Source: JALEFZ01 sp038527485 (lineage in GTDB: Bacteria > Bacteroidota > Bacteroidia > J057). From it: 64,000 nucleotides of DNA. The notes under the pieces are model-generated. The model was not told the origin of the DNA and made no database searches. It saw only the letters and a list, made by a program, of their open reading frames with translations. Below, piece after piece: positions 16,522-25,446 of the stretch. The DNA is taken from NCBI GenBank assembly GCA_038527485.1, contig JBCBFT010000022.1, positions 13,303 through 77,302 on the forward strand, in the 5' to 3' direction. The position numbers were made by a program, and so were the translations under genes. Numbering within the stretch: the first letter of the stretch is position 1; each line of letters begins with the position of its first letter.

Positions 16522-18354
16522 TTGAGATACAAGAGTTTAAGACAATGCGTCAATGACCTGGAGAAACACGGACAACTGATCCGGGTCAAACAAGAAATAG
16601 ATCCCTATCTAGAAATGGCCGAGATTCAGCGTCGTGCCTATCTTGCGGAAGGACCTGCCATTTTATTTGAGAATGTCAAAGGAAGTAAGTTTCCAGCAGT
16701 TGCCAACCTATTTGGGACAATGGATCGGGCACGTTTCATTTTTCGATCGACTATCCGACAAGTTCAGAAGATCGTCTCACTCAAAGCGGATCCGACTTCG
16801 TTTCTAAAAGCGCCCCACAAGTTTCTCGATACTCCCTTTGTTGCCGTCAACGCACTCCCGATCAAATCGAGATTGGGTGCGCCCATTTTACATGGCAAGA
16901 CGACGCTGGATCAGCTCCCACAAATACAGTCTTGGCCCATGGACGGCGGTCCTTATGTACTGCTCCCACAGGTCTACTCCGAAGATCCTGAACAGCCAGG
17001 AGCGATGAAATCCAACATGGGTATGTACCGCGTGCAGATTGCAGGCAACGATTATATCCCCAACAAAGAGATAGGGCTTCACTATCAGATCCATCGAGGC
17101 ATCGGTGTCCACCATAGCAAGGCGCGCGCCCGCAACGAAAAGCTGAAAGTATCGGTATTTGTCGGGGGACCACCCGCCCATACCTTCGCGGCGGTCATGC
17201 CGCTACCTGAGGGGCTCTCCGAGCTGATGTTTGGTGGCATGTTTGCTGGACGCAATTTCCGCTACGTACATGACAATGGCCATACGCTGTCTTCGGATGC
17301 AGACTTCGTCATTACAGGCACGATCGACCCGACACGTACCAAACCTGAAGGGCCTTTTGGAGACCACCTGGGCTACTACAGCTTACAGCACGAGTTTCCT
17401 GTCATGACGGTAGATGCGGTCTATCACCGCAAGGATGCAATCTGGCCTTTCACGGTAGTGGGACGCCCTCCACAGGAGGATACGACCTTCGGTGGATTGA
17501 TCCATGAGGTGACAGCAGCTATGGTACCTGTCTCAGTTCCAGGGCTTCATGCCATGCATGCAGTAGACGCAGCAGGGGTACACCCTCTCTTACTCGCGAT
17601 CGGAAGCGAGCGCTATGTCCCCTACGGAGACCGCTATCCGCAGGAACTGCTGACTGTCGCAAACGCGGTGCTGGGATTTGGACAAGCCTCTCTAGCCAAG
17701 TATCTCATGATCATCGCCAAGGAGGATAATCCGCCTGATATTCATGATATAGGACCCTACCTACAGTTCATGCTCGAACGCATTGACTGGCGACGAGACC
17801 TCCATTTCCAGACAAAGACGACGATGGATACCCTCGATTATTCTGGAACAGGTCTCAATCAAGGCTCCAAAGTCGTGATGGCCGCAGCGGGGAAGCCTAT
17901 TCGCAATCTCCATACAGATCTACCTGAGAATTTCCGTCTACCTACAGGATTTAGCGAACCCAAATGGGCGATGCCGGGGATCCTCGCTGTGCAAGGACCC
18001 AAGTTTGCAGAAGCTAAATCGGCTGAGCAGCAGGCACAATTGTTGGCCCAAACCTTGGAGACTGTAACAGGAATCGAAGCGATCCCGATGATTGTCCTCT
18101 GTGATGACAGTGCATTCACGGCTCACAATCTCAATAACTTCCTCTGGACGACTTTTACACGCTCCAATCCCTCTCACGATATATATGGAGTGGGCAGTTT
18201 CACAGATCATAAGCATTGGGGATGTACAGGCCCCTTGATCATCGATGCACGAATCAAGCCACATCATGCGCCTCCTTTGATTGAGGACCCTTCGATTACC
18301 CAAAGAGTAGATGCGCTGGCCGCAAAAGGAGGTCCCTTATATGGAATTTTTTAA
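16522..18354 (+). CDS. UbiD family (prenylated-FMN) decarboxylase
   Basis: 610 residues, longer than the ~490 of E. coli UbiD and similar to the long Bacteroidota form. The start is a TTG (16522): it gives YKSLRQCVNDLEKHGQLIRV, which matches the family's N-terminus, and no ATG would preserve it. Conserved blocks are LFENVKG, MGMYRVQIAGNDY, IHRGIGVHHSKARARNEKL, VSVFVGGPPAHTFAAVMPLP, EGPFGDHLGYYSL with the catalytic Glu, and WPFTVVGRPPQEDT. This class removes a carboxylate using prFMN supplied by UbiX; candidate pathways are quinone synthesis or aromatic acid metabolism. No ubiX or quinone gene is nearby. Confidence 0.88.
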   Translation: MRYKSLRQCVNDLEKHGQLIRVKQEIDPYLEMAEIQRRAYLAEGPAILFENVKGSKFPAVANLFGTMDRARFIFRSTIRQVQKIVSLKADPTSFLKAPHKFLDTPFVAVNALPIKSRLGAPILHGKTTLDQLPQIQSWPMDGGPYVLLPQVYSEDPEQPGAMKSNMGMYRVQIAGNDYIPNKEIGLHYQIHRGIGVHHSKARARNEKLKVSVFVGGPPAHTFAAVMPLPEGLSELMFGGMFAGRNFRYVHDNGHTLSSDADFVITGTIDPTRTKPEGPFGDHLGYYSLQHEFPVMTVDAVYHRKDAIWPFTVVGRPPQEDTTFGGLIHEVTAAMVPVSVPGLHAMHAVDAAGVHPLLLAIGSERYVPYGDRYPQELLTVANAVLGFGQASLAKYLMIIAKEDNPPDIHDIGPYLQFMLERIDWRRDLHFQTKTTMDTLDYSGTGLNQGSKVVMAAAGKPIRNLHTDLPENFRLPTGFSEPKWAMPGILAVQGPKFAEAKSAEQQAQLLAQTLETVTGIEAIPMIVLCDDSAFTAHNLNNFLWTTFTRSNPSHDIYGVGSFTDHKHWGCTGPLIIDARIKPHHAPPLIEDPSITQRVDALAAKGGPLYGIF

Positions 18355-18541
18355 CAGCACTATTCCTATTGAAAGCGAGTAGATTGTATATGATCCATTA
18401 TTCACTAGAGATAGAGATGTCATGTATGACAAACTTTTTATCCAGCAGCAGGTTCAAAAAGTGGTCATACAAATACACATGCTAGCAAGACCATGTATTT
18501 TACAGCAATTAGCACTATTGTTAGCTTACTAAACCCTATTT

Positions 18542-18568
18542 CCCCCTTTCTAGTGACTAGAAAGGGGG
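18542..18568 (+). terminator. Intrinsic terminator after the UbiD-family gene
   Basis: The arms CCCCCTTTCTAGT (18542-18554) and ACTAGAAAGGGGG (18556-18568) are perfectly complementary over 13 bp. The T-run after it is short (CTTTCATC), but the stem is very strong. It lies about 190 bp beyond the stop codon. Confidence 0.65.
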
Positions 18569-18609
18569 CTTTCATCATCCCGTATCATGCTTAGATCATT
18601 TGGAAAGTA

Positions 18610-18776
18610 TAAGACCATGTTTGAAACCTCCAATCTGCGAAAAGTTTGCGCTTTCAGAACCTGAACTTCATCTATTCTGATCAATTTAGCCCCACTAAAT
18701 CTCACAAAATAGCTTTCGCCAGAACCTAAAATCTCTGCTTTTTAGCTAGATTTTCATTGTTCCAAACATAGTCTAA
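18610..18776. mobile_element. MITE-like dispersed repeat with terminal inverted repeats
   Basis: The left end AGACCATGTTTGAAAC (18612-18627) and the reverse complement of the right end (AGACTATGTTTGGAAC, 18774-18759) match at 14 of 16 positions. The left ~79 bp recur at 63922-64000 with only three differences. There is no reading frame able to encode a transposase in the ~165 bp, so this is a non-autonomous element or a defective IS remnant. Both copies have TA just left of the AGACC end; the right flank is AA, so a TA target duplication is not demonstrated. Confidence 0.7.
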
Positions 18777-18880
18777 GTAATGTATGGGAAATATTTACCC
18801 TCATTTATACAGATGATTACCGTAAATTTATTACATATATTAAATATTACTTTATCTACATATTATATTTTCTTAAATCA

Positions 18881-19333
18881 ATGAAAACTCTTCAATCGCT
18901 CACCTTTTCTTCCATCATTCTTATCGTAATTAGTATATTTCTTACAGGCTCAACTTCTCCGACCGATCCAGCAGACCTGATCTTGGGTACTTTTTGGGCT
19001 CCTGATAAAGATGGTAAGATTGAGATGTATAAAAAAGGAAATACCTACTGGGGAAAGCTCACATGGGGAAAACAAATGGATCTAAAGGATACAGAAAATC
19101 CCGATCCTGGTCTTAGATCTCGCAAGGTGATAGGAATTGATATTTTCATGGACTTTGAGTACGACCGTGAAGAACAAGAATGGGTCAATGGCAGGATCTA
19201 CAACAGTTCTGATGGCAACCTGTACAAAGCAGAGCTTTGGTATGAGGATGGGAATACAGAAACGCTAATGGTCAGAGGCTATCTGGGCTTACCCATTTTT
19301 GGTGTGACCAAGGAATTCGAAAAAATAAAGTGA
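18881..19333 (+). CDS. DUF2147-domain secreted protein
   Basis: 150 residues with an N-terminal signal (SIILIVISIFLTGSTS) and a DUF2147 domain from about residue 28: LILGTFWAPDKDGKIEMYKKGNTYWGKL with the GxW and YxG positions, then LRSRKVIGIDIFMDFEYD and NGRIYNSSDGNLYKAELW. Proteins of this family are small extracytoplasmic beta proteins of unknown function; NGxIYxPxxGxxY is their characteristic segment. No partner gene is evident, although a secreted PD40 lipoprotein follows 91 bp later on the same strand. Confidence 0.82.
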   Translation: MKTLQSLTFSSIILIVISIFLTGSTSPTDPADLILGTFWAPDKDGKIEMYKKGNTYWGKLTWGKQMDLKDTENPDPGLRSRKVIGIDIFMDFEYDREEQEWVNGRIYNSSDGNLYKAELWYEDGNTETLMVRGYLGLPIFGVTKEFEKIK

Positions 19334-19424
19334 TAAGGAGCATAGCTCACCATTATTTTCATAAAAATTTCTTCTTCATGCAGCATTTGATGTAATACCT
19401 CCGTCATGAAGCAAAGAGGGAGAA

Positions 19425-20720
19425 ATGTATCTTGATGCTTATAAATGGTGTTGTTTTGGGGGACTGGGGATAATACTCTTATTCACTTCAGCTTGTAATG
19501 TAGGAGATGAGGCCATGCCTCTACCTTCGATAGAGGTACCTGTAGCAGCTCCGCGTCTTTTTGCCACCCGTACCGAAGGCGATCTGACGCTCACCTGGGG
19601 CTGGTTCAATGCAGGCGCCCAAACTCCCCAAGGCTTTCGTATCTATCAAGGGAATACCCCTATTTTATCCGACTTGACACTTCAAGCGAACCTGTCAGGC
19701 GATCTTTCTTCATGGCAACCACCCAATCTTCAAGCTGGGGAAGTCTATTATTTTCAATTAGAGGTAGAAGGGGAAAATGGCCAAACCGTGCGATCCAATA
19801 CAGTCATGGCCACGCTCGGAACCTCATTTGGAAGGAAAGCCCTAATCCGCTCACCTCAAAAAGACTATTCTCACGGACGCTGGTCCTCCGATGGACAATG
19901 GCTCGCCTACAACGTGGTAGATGGGGAAAGTGATGCACAAATTTTTATTACACAAAGTGGAAGTTCAGAGACCATCACATTGAAAGGATCAAGCCCTAAC
20001 TGGTTTCCTGAAGATCTTCGCATGATTTACAGAGGGGGAGAAAGTCAAGTAGAGAATCAAATTCTCACCTCATTGTTTATCACTTCCCCTTCGCCAGGAT
20101 TTGCACCCACTGCTTCTATCGGTGGTGATGCCGATTATCGTTATCCCACAGTATCTCCTGACAGTAAGCAACTTGCTTTTATATCAGATAGAAAAGAGAG
20201 TGAAATTTATGCGCTCTACACATATGAGTTGGCGAAGGATAATTCCTTCAGGTATTGGATAGATTTTGTCCCCGATCCCACATGGCCTTACACAGCCTTC
20301 GAGCAAGCGCCACAGCATATTCAGTGGCATCCTTGGGAACCTTTATTGGTGTATGATCAGTTGGTTTCACATACATCAGCAGATCATACTACACCTCTTA
20401 TCAATCGAGACATTTACTTTTTTGACTTTGAAAAAAATGAGGTAATCCCGATCGAAAGTAGCACCTGGGATGATCATAGCCCTGTCTTTTCTCCCGCGGG
20501 CAATGCGATTGCCTTTATTAGCGATAGAAGTGGACTATACGAAATTTGGGTAAAAAATCTGTTTAACCAAGAGCTTCGGATGATTACAGGAGATGGCGTA
20601 GATTTTCCGCTTATGGCTGCATCAGGAGGACTAGAATGGAAAAAAAATGGAAGCGAAATCATCTACACAGGCTTAGATGAAAACGGTAGAAAGGGTATTT
20701 ACACCCTTTCCCTTCAATAG
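19425..20720 (+). CDS. TolB/PD40-type beta-propeller lipoprotein with fibronectin-like domain
   Basis: 431 residues. The lipoprotein signal ends in LFTSAC (lipobox, Cys at about residue 24). A fibronectin type III-like domain spans about residues 38-130 (PRLFATRTEGDLTLTWGWF, TPQGFRIYQGNTP, GEVYYFQLEVEGENG). Several PD40/WD40-like blades follow, with the repeated SPDSKQLAFISDR, SPAGNAIAFISDRSG and GRWSSDGQWLAYN signature. Such propellers bind protein or carbohydrate ligands at the cell surface or in the periplasm. There is no TolB-Pal operon context, so it is not TolB itself. It is followed by a strong terminator. Confidence 0.8.
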   Translation: MYLDAYKWCCFGGLGIILLFTSACNVGDEAMPLPSIEVPVAAPRLFATRTEGDLTLTWGWFNAGAQTPQGFRIYQGNTPILSDLTLQANLSGDLSSWQPPNLQAGEVYYFQLEVEGENGQTVRSNTVMATLGTSFGRKALIRSPQKDYSHGRWSSDGQWLAYNVVDGESDAQIFITQSGSSETITLKGSSPNWFPEDLRMIYRGGESQVENQILTSLFITSPSPGFAPTASIGGDADYRYPTVSPDSKQLAFISDRKESEIYALYTYELAKDNSFRYWIDFVPDPTWPYTAFEQAPQHIQWHPWEPLLVYDQLVSHTSADHTTPLINRDIYFFDFEKNEVIPIESSTWDDHSPVFSPAGNAIAFISDRSGLYEIWVKNLFNQELRMITGDGVDFPLMAASGGLEWKKNGSEIIYTGLDENGRKGIYTLSLQ

Positions 20721-20749
20721 ATTCAATAAAGCTTTGACATGACGTGTGA

Positions 20750-20780
20750 GCGTGAGGGAAACATTCCCTTGCGCTTTTTT
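20750..20780 (+). terminator. Intrinsic terminator of the PD40 lipoprotein gene
   Basis: The 11-bp stem GCGTGAGGGAA/TTCCCTTGCGC (two G-U pairs, 3-nt loop) is followed directly by TTTTTT. It starts 30 bp beyond the stop codon and also separates this gene from the convergent FAD-dehydrogenase gene. Confidence 0.88.
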
Positions 20781-20814
20781 AATAACCTATCAGATAGACG
20801 AATCTAGCCTCATG

Positions 20815-22446
20815 TTATGAAATCGCTGTTCGAACAGCAGGGGTAGATTTTACGGACACCTTGCCAGTGATATGACGGGCTGCCACGCGCGCGGTGAAGA
20901 TACAGTTCCCTAAAAATGTACCCTCTAGCGCACGTTTCCCATGAATACCTCCCCCTCCAAAACCTGCGTTTTCCCCTACAGCATAAAGTCCTTCAATGAT
21001 ATTTCCATCCTCTCCTAGCACGCGACTATTGAGATCCGTTTGGACTCCCCCCATGCTTTTTCTCGTAAGAACGAACGCACGGATCGCGATAAGCGGCATG
21101 GCACTGGGGTCCATGATGCGCTGGTACTTCGTCGTTCGGAGCTTATCTCCACGATACATACGAAGTCTTCCGATACGCTGAACCTGTTCATCCTGGCTGT
21201 TGGCTCCTTCTTCCAGTGCTCGATCAAAAGCTTGTATATCTCTTTTGAGTTGTTCTGCATTTACATCCGAGGTTCCTGTCAGGTCATTCATCTTCTGGAC
21301 GAGTTCTTTAACAGATTCTGCTGTCACAAAGTCCTTGCTGCGATTGAGCATCGTCCGTACGAGGGGCTTATTGCCAAAGAGGATATTGCGGATGAATCCG
21401 ATAACGTCTCGATTGGTCATTGCCTCATTGTAGAGGGAACCTGACACTCCTAGCTCTTTGAGGGCAGTCTTGTAGTTGAGAATTTGCCAAGAATACTGCT
21501 TGGGTTGCTGGCAGATCTCCGATACGAGGTGGCGCGTATCGAAGCCCGTAATCAGGGGGCCGATCCTTTTGCCATGGGCATTGACCCAGAGAGCGGTCTT
21601 GGGTGGGATTAGGCTCAGCCCATGCAAAGGATGCTCCGCATCGGGATGATGGACGCCTGCGGCATAGTTCCACTGATTTTCCAAATGCGTGATTTTGGCT
21701 CCGACTTTGGCTGCCACATCATGTATTTGTCCATCTGCCCACAGGTGCGAGCCTGAAAGCATATATCCAGGCTTTGGCCCTACTTCAGGATTCCAATGCT
21801 GCTTTACTCTTTCTACACTACCTGTGATCCCGCCGGCTGCTAGCACAATTTGGGGAGCCTCCCATTCAAAGGGTTCTCCTGTATCTAGATCCTTTCCAGA
21901 TAGACGATGTACATTTTCTCCTAAATGAATCGCACCCACCTCTTGGCGAAATTTTAGGGTGAGATGATGCCTAGCGGGATGCTGAATCAATTGCTGCTTG
22001 ATGGTTTCACTCAGTCTCCTTCCCGCTCCCCAAACGACATGAAAACGTGGAACTGAATTACCTTTCCTCCTATGTCCCCTTTCGATCCACTGGACAGAAG
22101 GAATATACTTGATGCCTTTGGGTTTGAGCCATTCGTATACGTCGGGAATACAATGGGTAATATATTGCTCTGCCCACTGCCTCGGAAGATGATCCTCAGA
22201 TCCAAACTCCGCTGCAGAACACCAATCTTCAAAAGCTTGACTGTGATTGTCAGTAATTTTTGCGCGACGCTGAAAAGGGGAATCTACATAAAACAATCCT
22301 CCCATAGACCAACGCGCAAGTCCACCCATCGTGTCGGCGGGTGCTCGATCTAGTAGGACGACACGCAGCCCTGCATCTAAAAGTTCAATGGCAGTAGTCA
22401 TACCTGCCAAACCTGCTCCGACAATCAGTACATCTGTATGGCTCAT
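20815..22446 (-). CDS. FAD-binding dehydrogenase (KstD/fumarate-reductase flavoprotein family)
   Basis: 543 residues from the ATG at 22446 (MSHTDVLIVGAGLAG). The longer frame adds 23 residues without family character. The N-terminal dinucleotide-binding motif is VLIVGAGLAGMTTAIELLDAG, then LLDRAPADTMGGLARWSMGG, with further FAD-binding segments APQIVLAAGGITGS and the C-terminal GLYAVGENAGFGGGGIHGKRALEGTFLG. This is the Delta1-ketosteroid-dehydrogenase-like branch often annotated simply as FAD-binding dehydrogenase; the substrate is unknown. It is a single gene. Confidence 0.85.
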   Translation of the reverse strand: MSHTDVLIVGAGLAGMTTAIELLDAGLRVVLLDRAPADTMGGLARWSMGGLFYVDSPFQRRAKITDNHSQAFEDWCSAAEFGSEDHLPRQWAEQYITHCIPDVYEWLKPKGIKYIPSVQWIERGHRRKGNSVPRFHVVWGAGRRLSETIKQQLIQHPARHHLTLKFRQEVGAIHLGENVHRLSGKDLDTGEPFEWEAPQIVLAAGGITGSVERVKQHWNPEVGPKPGYMLSGSHLWADGQIHDVAAKVGAKITHLENQWNYAAGVHHPDAEHPLHGLSLIPPKTALWVNAHGKRIGPLITGFDTRHLVSEICQQPKQYSWQILNYKTALKELGVSGSLYNEAMTNRDVIGFIRNILFGNKPLVRTMLNRSKDFVTAESVKELVQKMNDLTGTSDVNAEQLKRDIQAFDRALEEGANSQDEQVQRIGRLRMYRGDKLRTTKYQRIMDPSAMPLIAIRAFVLTRKSMGGVQTDLNSRVLGEDGNIIEGLYAVGENAGFGGGGIHGKRALEGTFLGNCIFTARVAARHITGKVSVKSTPAVRTAIS

Positions 22447-22914
22447 AGTAGTAGTTTGATCCTTTTTGGTCAACGATCGACTATTGGAAACACAGAGCTT
22501 CCCTTCCTTATTCATAGATCCTTCAGCATCCTCCCATACCCATTTGGCCTCTAATAGCTTTGTATAAACGGCAGGATTTTCTGCTCAGAAGTTATATAAA
22601 TTTAGATTATGAAATCTGCAGAATGATCTTTATGGCTGTGTGAAGCATTCTTTTAAGGTAGCTGGGTACTCATTTTATCAAAAAATGATGAAGCCAATTT
22701 TATGAAAAAATAGTTGTTCATACAGAAATATTCACCCTGATAAACCTTATGCTCATTCGTCGTTATCCTTTTCCCATTCCTTATTTTCAAAATCTTCCTA
22801 TCAATTTACCAAAGATTTATCATATTCACCTTATATACCTGCATAGGAAGAGAACACAATATTTTATCTGTTAAAGAATTTATCTACCTGATTCACATAC
22901 TATTCTTCAGAATC
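22447..22914. other. 468-bp divergent intergenic region
   Basis: Lies between the leftward FAD dehydrogenase and the rightward CotH-like gene. It is AT-rich with no open frame, no strong hairpin and no recognised repeat. It presumably holds both promoters. Confidence 0.4.
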
Positions 22915-23910
22915 ATGATGTTACTACGCTTCTCATTTCTCCTTTTATCCCTCTTTGCGTTTTCACTCTCCTACTGTCAAGGATTGTTTGATGAATCGGA
23001 TATACTGCGGATTCGAATGGTAACGGATATTCCAGCAATTTTGGCTGATAGAGGGGATTCGGTCTCTTACCACAACGCCATGCTCACGTATGAGGATGCA
23101 CGGGTAGGAAGTCAAATCAATTTGGACGTGAAGGTGAAGGCAAGAGGCAACTTCAGGAAGCAACCCTTTGTCTGCGAGTTTCCACCTCTACGTGTCAAAT
23201 TCAGAAAAAAGGATCGTGCGGGAACGATGTTTCAGAAGTATAAAAAACTCAAGTTGGTATGCCACTGTCAAGGCGATGATCTTGTGATGCAGGAGTATCT
23301 GATTTACAAAGTATATCAGACACTTTCTCCCTATAGTCTGAGAGTCAGGCTGGCTGAGATTACATATGAAGATCAAACAGGAGATAAATATCCCGAGCGT
23401 CATCTTGCTTTCTTCATCGAGGATATCGATGATATGGCCAAGCGACTGGGTGGCGAAGAAATAAAGGATTCTCCAGGAGATCTTGACAGTATGAATCGTC
23501 ACTATATGGCTATGGTCTACAGTTTCCAGTACTTCATAGGCAATAGAGACTGGGATATGGTCATTGGAAAAAATTTCAAGTTCATTTCTCTCCCTCAAGA
23601 GACAGGCCTCATTCCTGTACCCTATGATTTTGACTGGTCTAAAGTGGTGAGTGCCCCTTATACCGGACTACCTGAAGACTATGACGCCCGCAAGATTCGC
23701 CCCATTTGCCGCACAGAAGTAGAATCCAAAAAAATCATGGCAGCATATCAAAATGCTAAAGAAGAAATTCGCGCACTTTATAAAGAAGCGAAAGGAATCA
23801 GTGGGAGAGACAAAAAGCGTGTCATGAAATTTTATGATGACTTTTATGATGACGCCCAAAATAGCCAATTAGAGGCTTCTCTTTTTCAAGGAGGATGTAG
23901 CGGTAACTAG
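22915..23910 (+). CDS. CotH-like secreted kinase-fold protein
   Basis: 331 residues with a signal peptide (FLLLSLFAFSLSYCQ). The mature part follows the order of CotH-family protein kinases: a beta-rich N-lobe with VKARGNFRKQ (the ..RGNSS-type segment) and KLKLVCHCQGDDLVMQEYLIYKVY, then SLRVRLAEITYED. The C-lobe has GNRDWDMVIGKNFKFI and the metal-binding PYDFDWSKVV. In CotH the matching aspartates coordinate Mg-ATP, and the family phosphorylates coat or secreted proteins. Members also occur in non-spore-formers, as here. The assignment rests on motif order, not on overall similarity. Confidence 0.7.
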   Translation: MMLLRFSFLLLSLFAFSLSYCQGLFDESDILRIRMVTDIPAILADRGDSVSYHNAMLTYEDARVGSQINLDVKVKARGNFRKQPFVCEFPPLRVKFRKKDRAGTMFQKYKKLKLVCHCQGDDLVMQEYLIYKVYQTLSPYSLRVRLAEITYEDQTGDKYPERHLAFFIEDIDDMAKRLGGEEIKDSPGDLDSMNRHYMAMVYSFQYFIGNRDWDMVIGKNFKFISLPQETGLIPVPYDFDWSKVVSAPYTGLPEDYDARKIRPICRTEVESKKIMAAYQNAKEEIRALYKEAKGISGRDKKRVMKFYDDFYDDAQNSQLEASLFQGGCSGN

Positions 23911-24107
23911 GGAATCTTGCGATAAATCATCAATTTTTTACGCAATGTGAAACATTTGCCGTAAATTGTACATGCACTAGGAACAAGTTCTCGCTATTTT
24001 TGCTGTGTTTCCTCAACATTCTTGGAAAAAATGTAAGAGAATTAACCACTTTCTTCAACCCTTGAATAGGAAACAGCGTCTTTTTACAAATTCTATTGCG
24101 GAGATTT

Positions 24108-24449
24108 ATGAAGCTCAAGTATTTTATCGGTACATGGATATTGATTCTAGGTTTTTCGACTTGTTTCCTAGTCGCAAGCCCTAATCATCCCCAGGCATCA
24201 AAGTCTTCAGCCTCTCTGCTTCAGTTTGATGTCCATAGCCTCTCTATTATACCTCAGTGGGCTACTTTTTCGGATGAAAGGGATAGCACGAACATGCAGT
24301 CCACACACGACCCAAACGAAGATTCTGAGAATACAGATATTCAAGAGCCTCCTGCACCTGCTGATTCTACCCTCTCTCCTACTTGGTTACAAATGACCAA
24401 TGCCATTCTGAAGATGTTCATGACACTTTATCAGTACTCTTTTCAATAG
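24108..24449 (+). CDS. Small secreted protein of unknown function
   Basis: 113 residues from the ATG at 24108 (MKLKYFIGTWILILGF); the open frame begins earlier at a TTG. A clear signal peptide ends near FLVAS. The mature part is low-complexity and acidic (DSENTDIQEPPAPADSTL) with a short hydrophobic tail (AILKMFMTLYQYSFQ). No family is recognised. The signal peptide and start make it plausible, but coding potential over so short a frame is uncertain. Confidence 0.45.
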   Translation: MKLKYFIGTWILILGFSTCFLVASPNHPQASKSSASLLQFDVHSLSIIPQWATFSDERDSTNMQSTHDPNEDSENTDIQEPPAPADSTLSPTWLQMTNAILKMFMTLYQYSFQ

Positions 24450-24564
24450 CTTCCTTTTTCCCATTCACGTAGTTGATAATTTTTATCCAGACCTGATCAA
24501 ATTTGATGTAGACGATGTGGGTTTCTCTTGAAGAATCCATGGGATCGCCTTATCATTGCATTGT

Positions 24565-25341
24565 ATGACACCCATCCAATTTTCTCACGCCAACGGCTTC
24601 CCCGCAGCTTCCTATCGCACTTTTTTTGAAGAACTCCACCCACATCCTGTACATGCTGTACCCGCTTTTGGTCTAGGAGCATATCAAATCAAAAAAGATT
24701 GGTGGCCATTGGTAGATGAATTAATCGCACATATTGAAGATCATGGAGACTATCCAGTAATCGGCCTGGGCCATTCTTTGGGGGGAATGTTGACGGTATG
24801 GGCAGCCCTCAAGAGACCTGATCTTTTCTCCCAAATCATCCTCATGGACCCTCCTACGATAGGCTTTGTGCGGCGACTGGCGATGCATCTTGCCCGAAGC
24901 TTGGGACTTCTCGAACAATTTGCTGGAATCGTACGCAAAGCCAAAAACCGCAAAGATCACTTCCACGACAAAGAAGAGGCGTATCACTACTGGAAAGAAA
25001 AAGCCTTGTTTAGGAACTTTGATCCTCGGGCCTTCCAGGATTATGTAGATGCGAGCTTAATCCCTCATCCCTCCTCGGCTGGATATACCCTAAAAATCTC
25101 TCGTGAGTTAGAGGCACAAATTTTCTCGTCGATTCCCTTTAACTTTCAGTATCGACCTATCCAAAAACCTGCTTTTTATCTCGTGCCCGAACGATCAGTT
25201 CTCAACCCTCAGGAACAAAAGGAAATGGCCAGAACATTCCACGATTTTCAGTTTATTTCTACAAAAGGAGGCCACCTATTTCCGCTTGAAGAACCTAAAG
25301 CCACGGCTGATCTCGTCAAGGATTTGATTCATCAATCTTAA
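24565..25341 (+). CDS. Alpha/beta-hydrolase
   Basis: 258 residues from the ATG at 24565 (MTPIQFSHANGFPAASY); the TTG at 24556 is an alternative. The fold's landmarks are the HANGFP oxyanion strand, the nucleophile elbow GLGHSLGG with the serine near residue 70, and C-terminal KGGHLFPLEEP with the catalytic His. The helical cap region lies around residues 105-165. This is the generic alpha/beta-hydrolase class (esterase or thioesterase-like). It is followed after about 105 bp by fmt on the same strand, but a separate promoter for fmt is visible. Confidence 0.85.
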   Translation: MTPIQFSHANGFPAASYRTFFEELHPHPVHAVPAFGLGAYQIKKDWWPLVDELIAHIEDHGDYPVIGLGHSLGGMLTVWAALKRPDLFSQIILMDPPTIGFVRRLAMHLARSLGLLEQFAGIVRKAKNRKDHFHDKEEAYHYWKEKALFRNFDPRAFQDYVDASLIPHPSSAGYTLKISRELEAQIFSSIPFNFQYRPIQKPAFYLVPERSVLNPQEQKEMARTFHDFQFISTKGGHLFPLEEPKATADLVKDLIHQS

Positions 25342-25411
25342 AGAAAGAACAGATTAAGGCTAAATATAGATTCCAAATATAATCTGGAGGAGGCAGTGTA
25401 CCACTTTTTTA

Positions 25412-25442
25412 TTTGTGTAGGTACTTAAAATCTGTAGGTTTG
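25412..25442 (+). promoter_or_regulatory. Bacteroidota-type promoter of fmt, placing the start site at the ATG
   Basis: TTTG (25412-25415), a 19-nt spacer, then TAGGTTTG (25435-25442) match the consensus TTTG-N19-TAnnTTTG exactly. Only four bases (CGCC) separate the -7 box from the ATG at 25447. Transcription would begin at or beside the start codon, that is, a leaderless or near-leaderless mRNA. Confidence 0.6.
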
Positions 25443-25446
25443 CGCC

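Larger units (their letters stand above)
18355..18880. other. 526-bp gap holding a terminator and a MITE-like element
   Basis: Contains the UbiD-gene terminator (18542-18568) and the repeat element at 18610-18776, both listed separately. The remaining sequence, an AT-rich stretch just before the DUF2147 gene, probably carries that gene's promoter, but no consensus box is obvious. Confidence 0.5.

Noticed and set aside
19425..20720. PD40 propeller considered as TolB
   Set aside because: It has an N-terminal lipobox and a fibronectin-like domain, no TolB N-terminal domain, and no pal/tolA/tolQ neighbours.
20750..20814. The 20750 hairpin considered as terminator for the leftward FAD dehydrogenase gene
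   Set aside because: There is no T-run on the - strand after the stem; the T-run is on the + strand, so it serves the PD40 gene.
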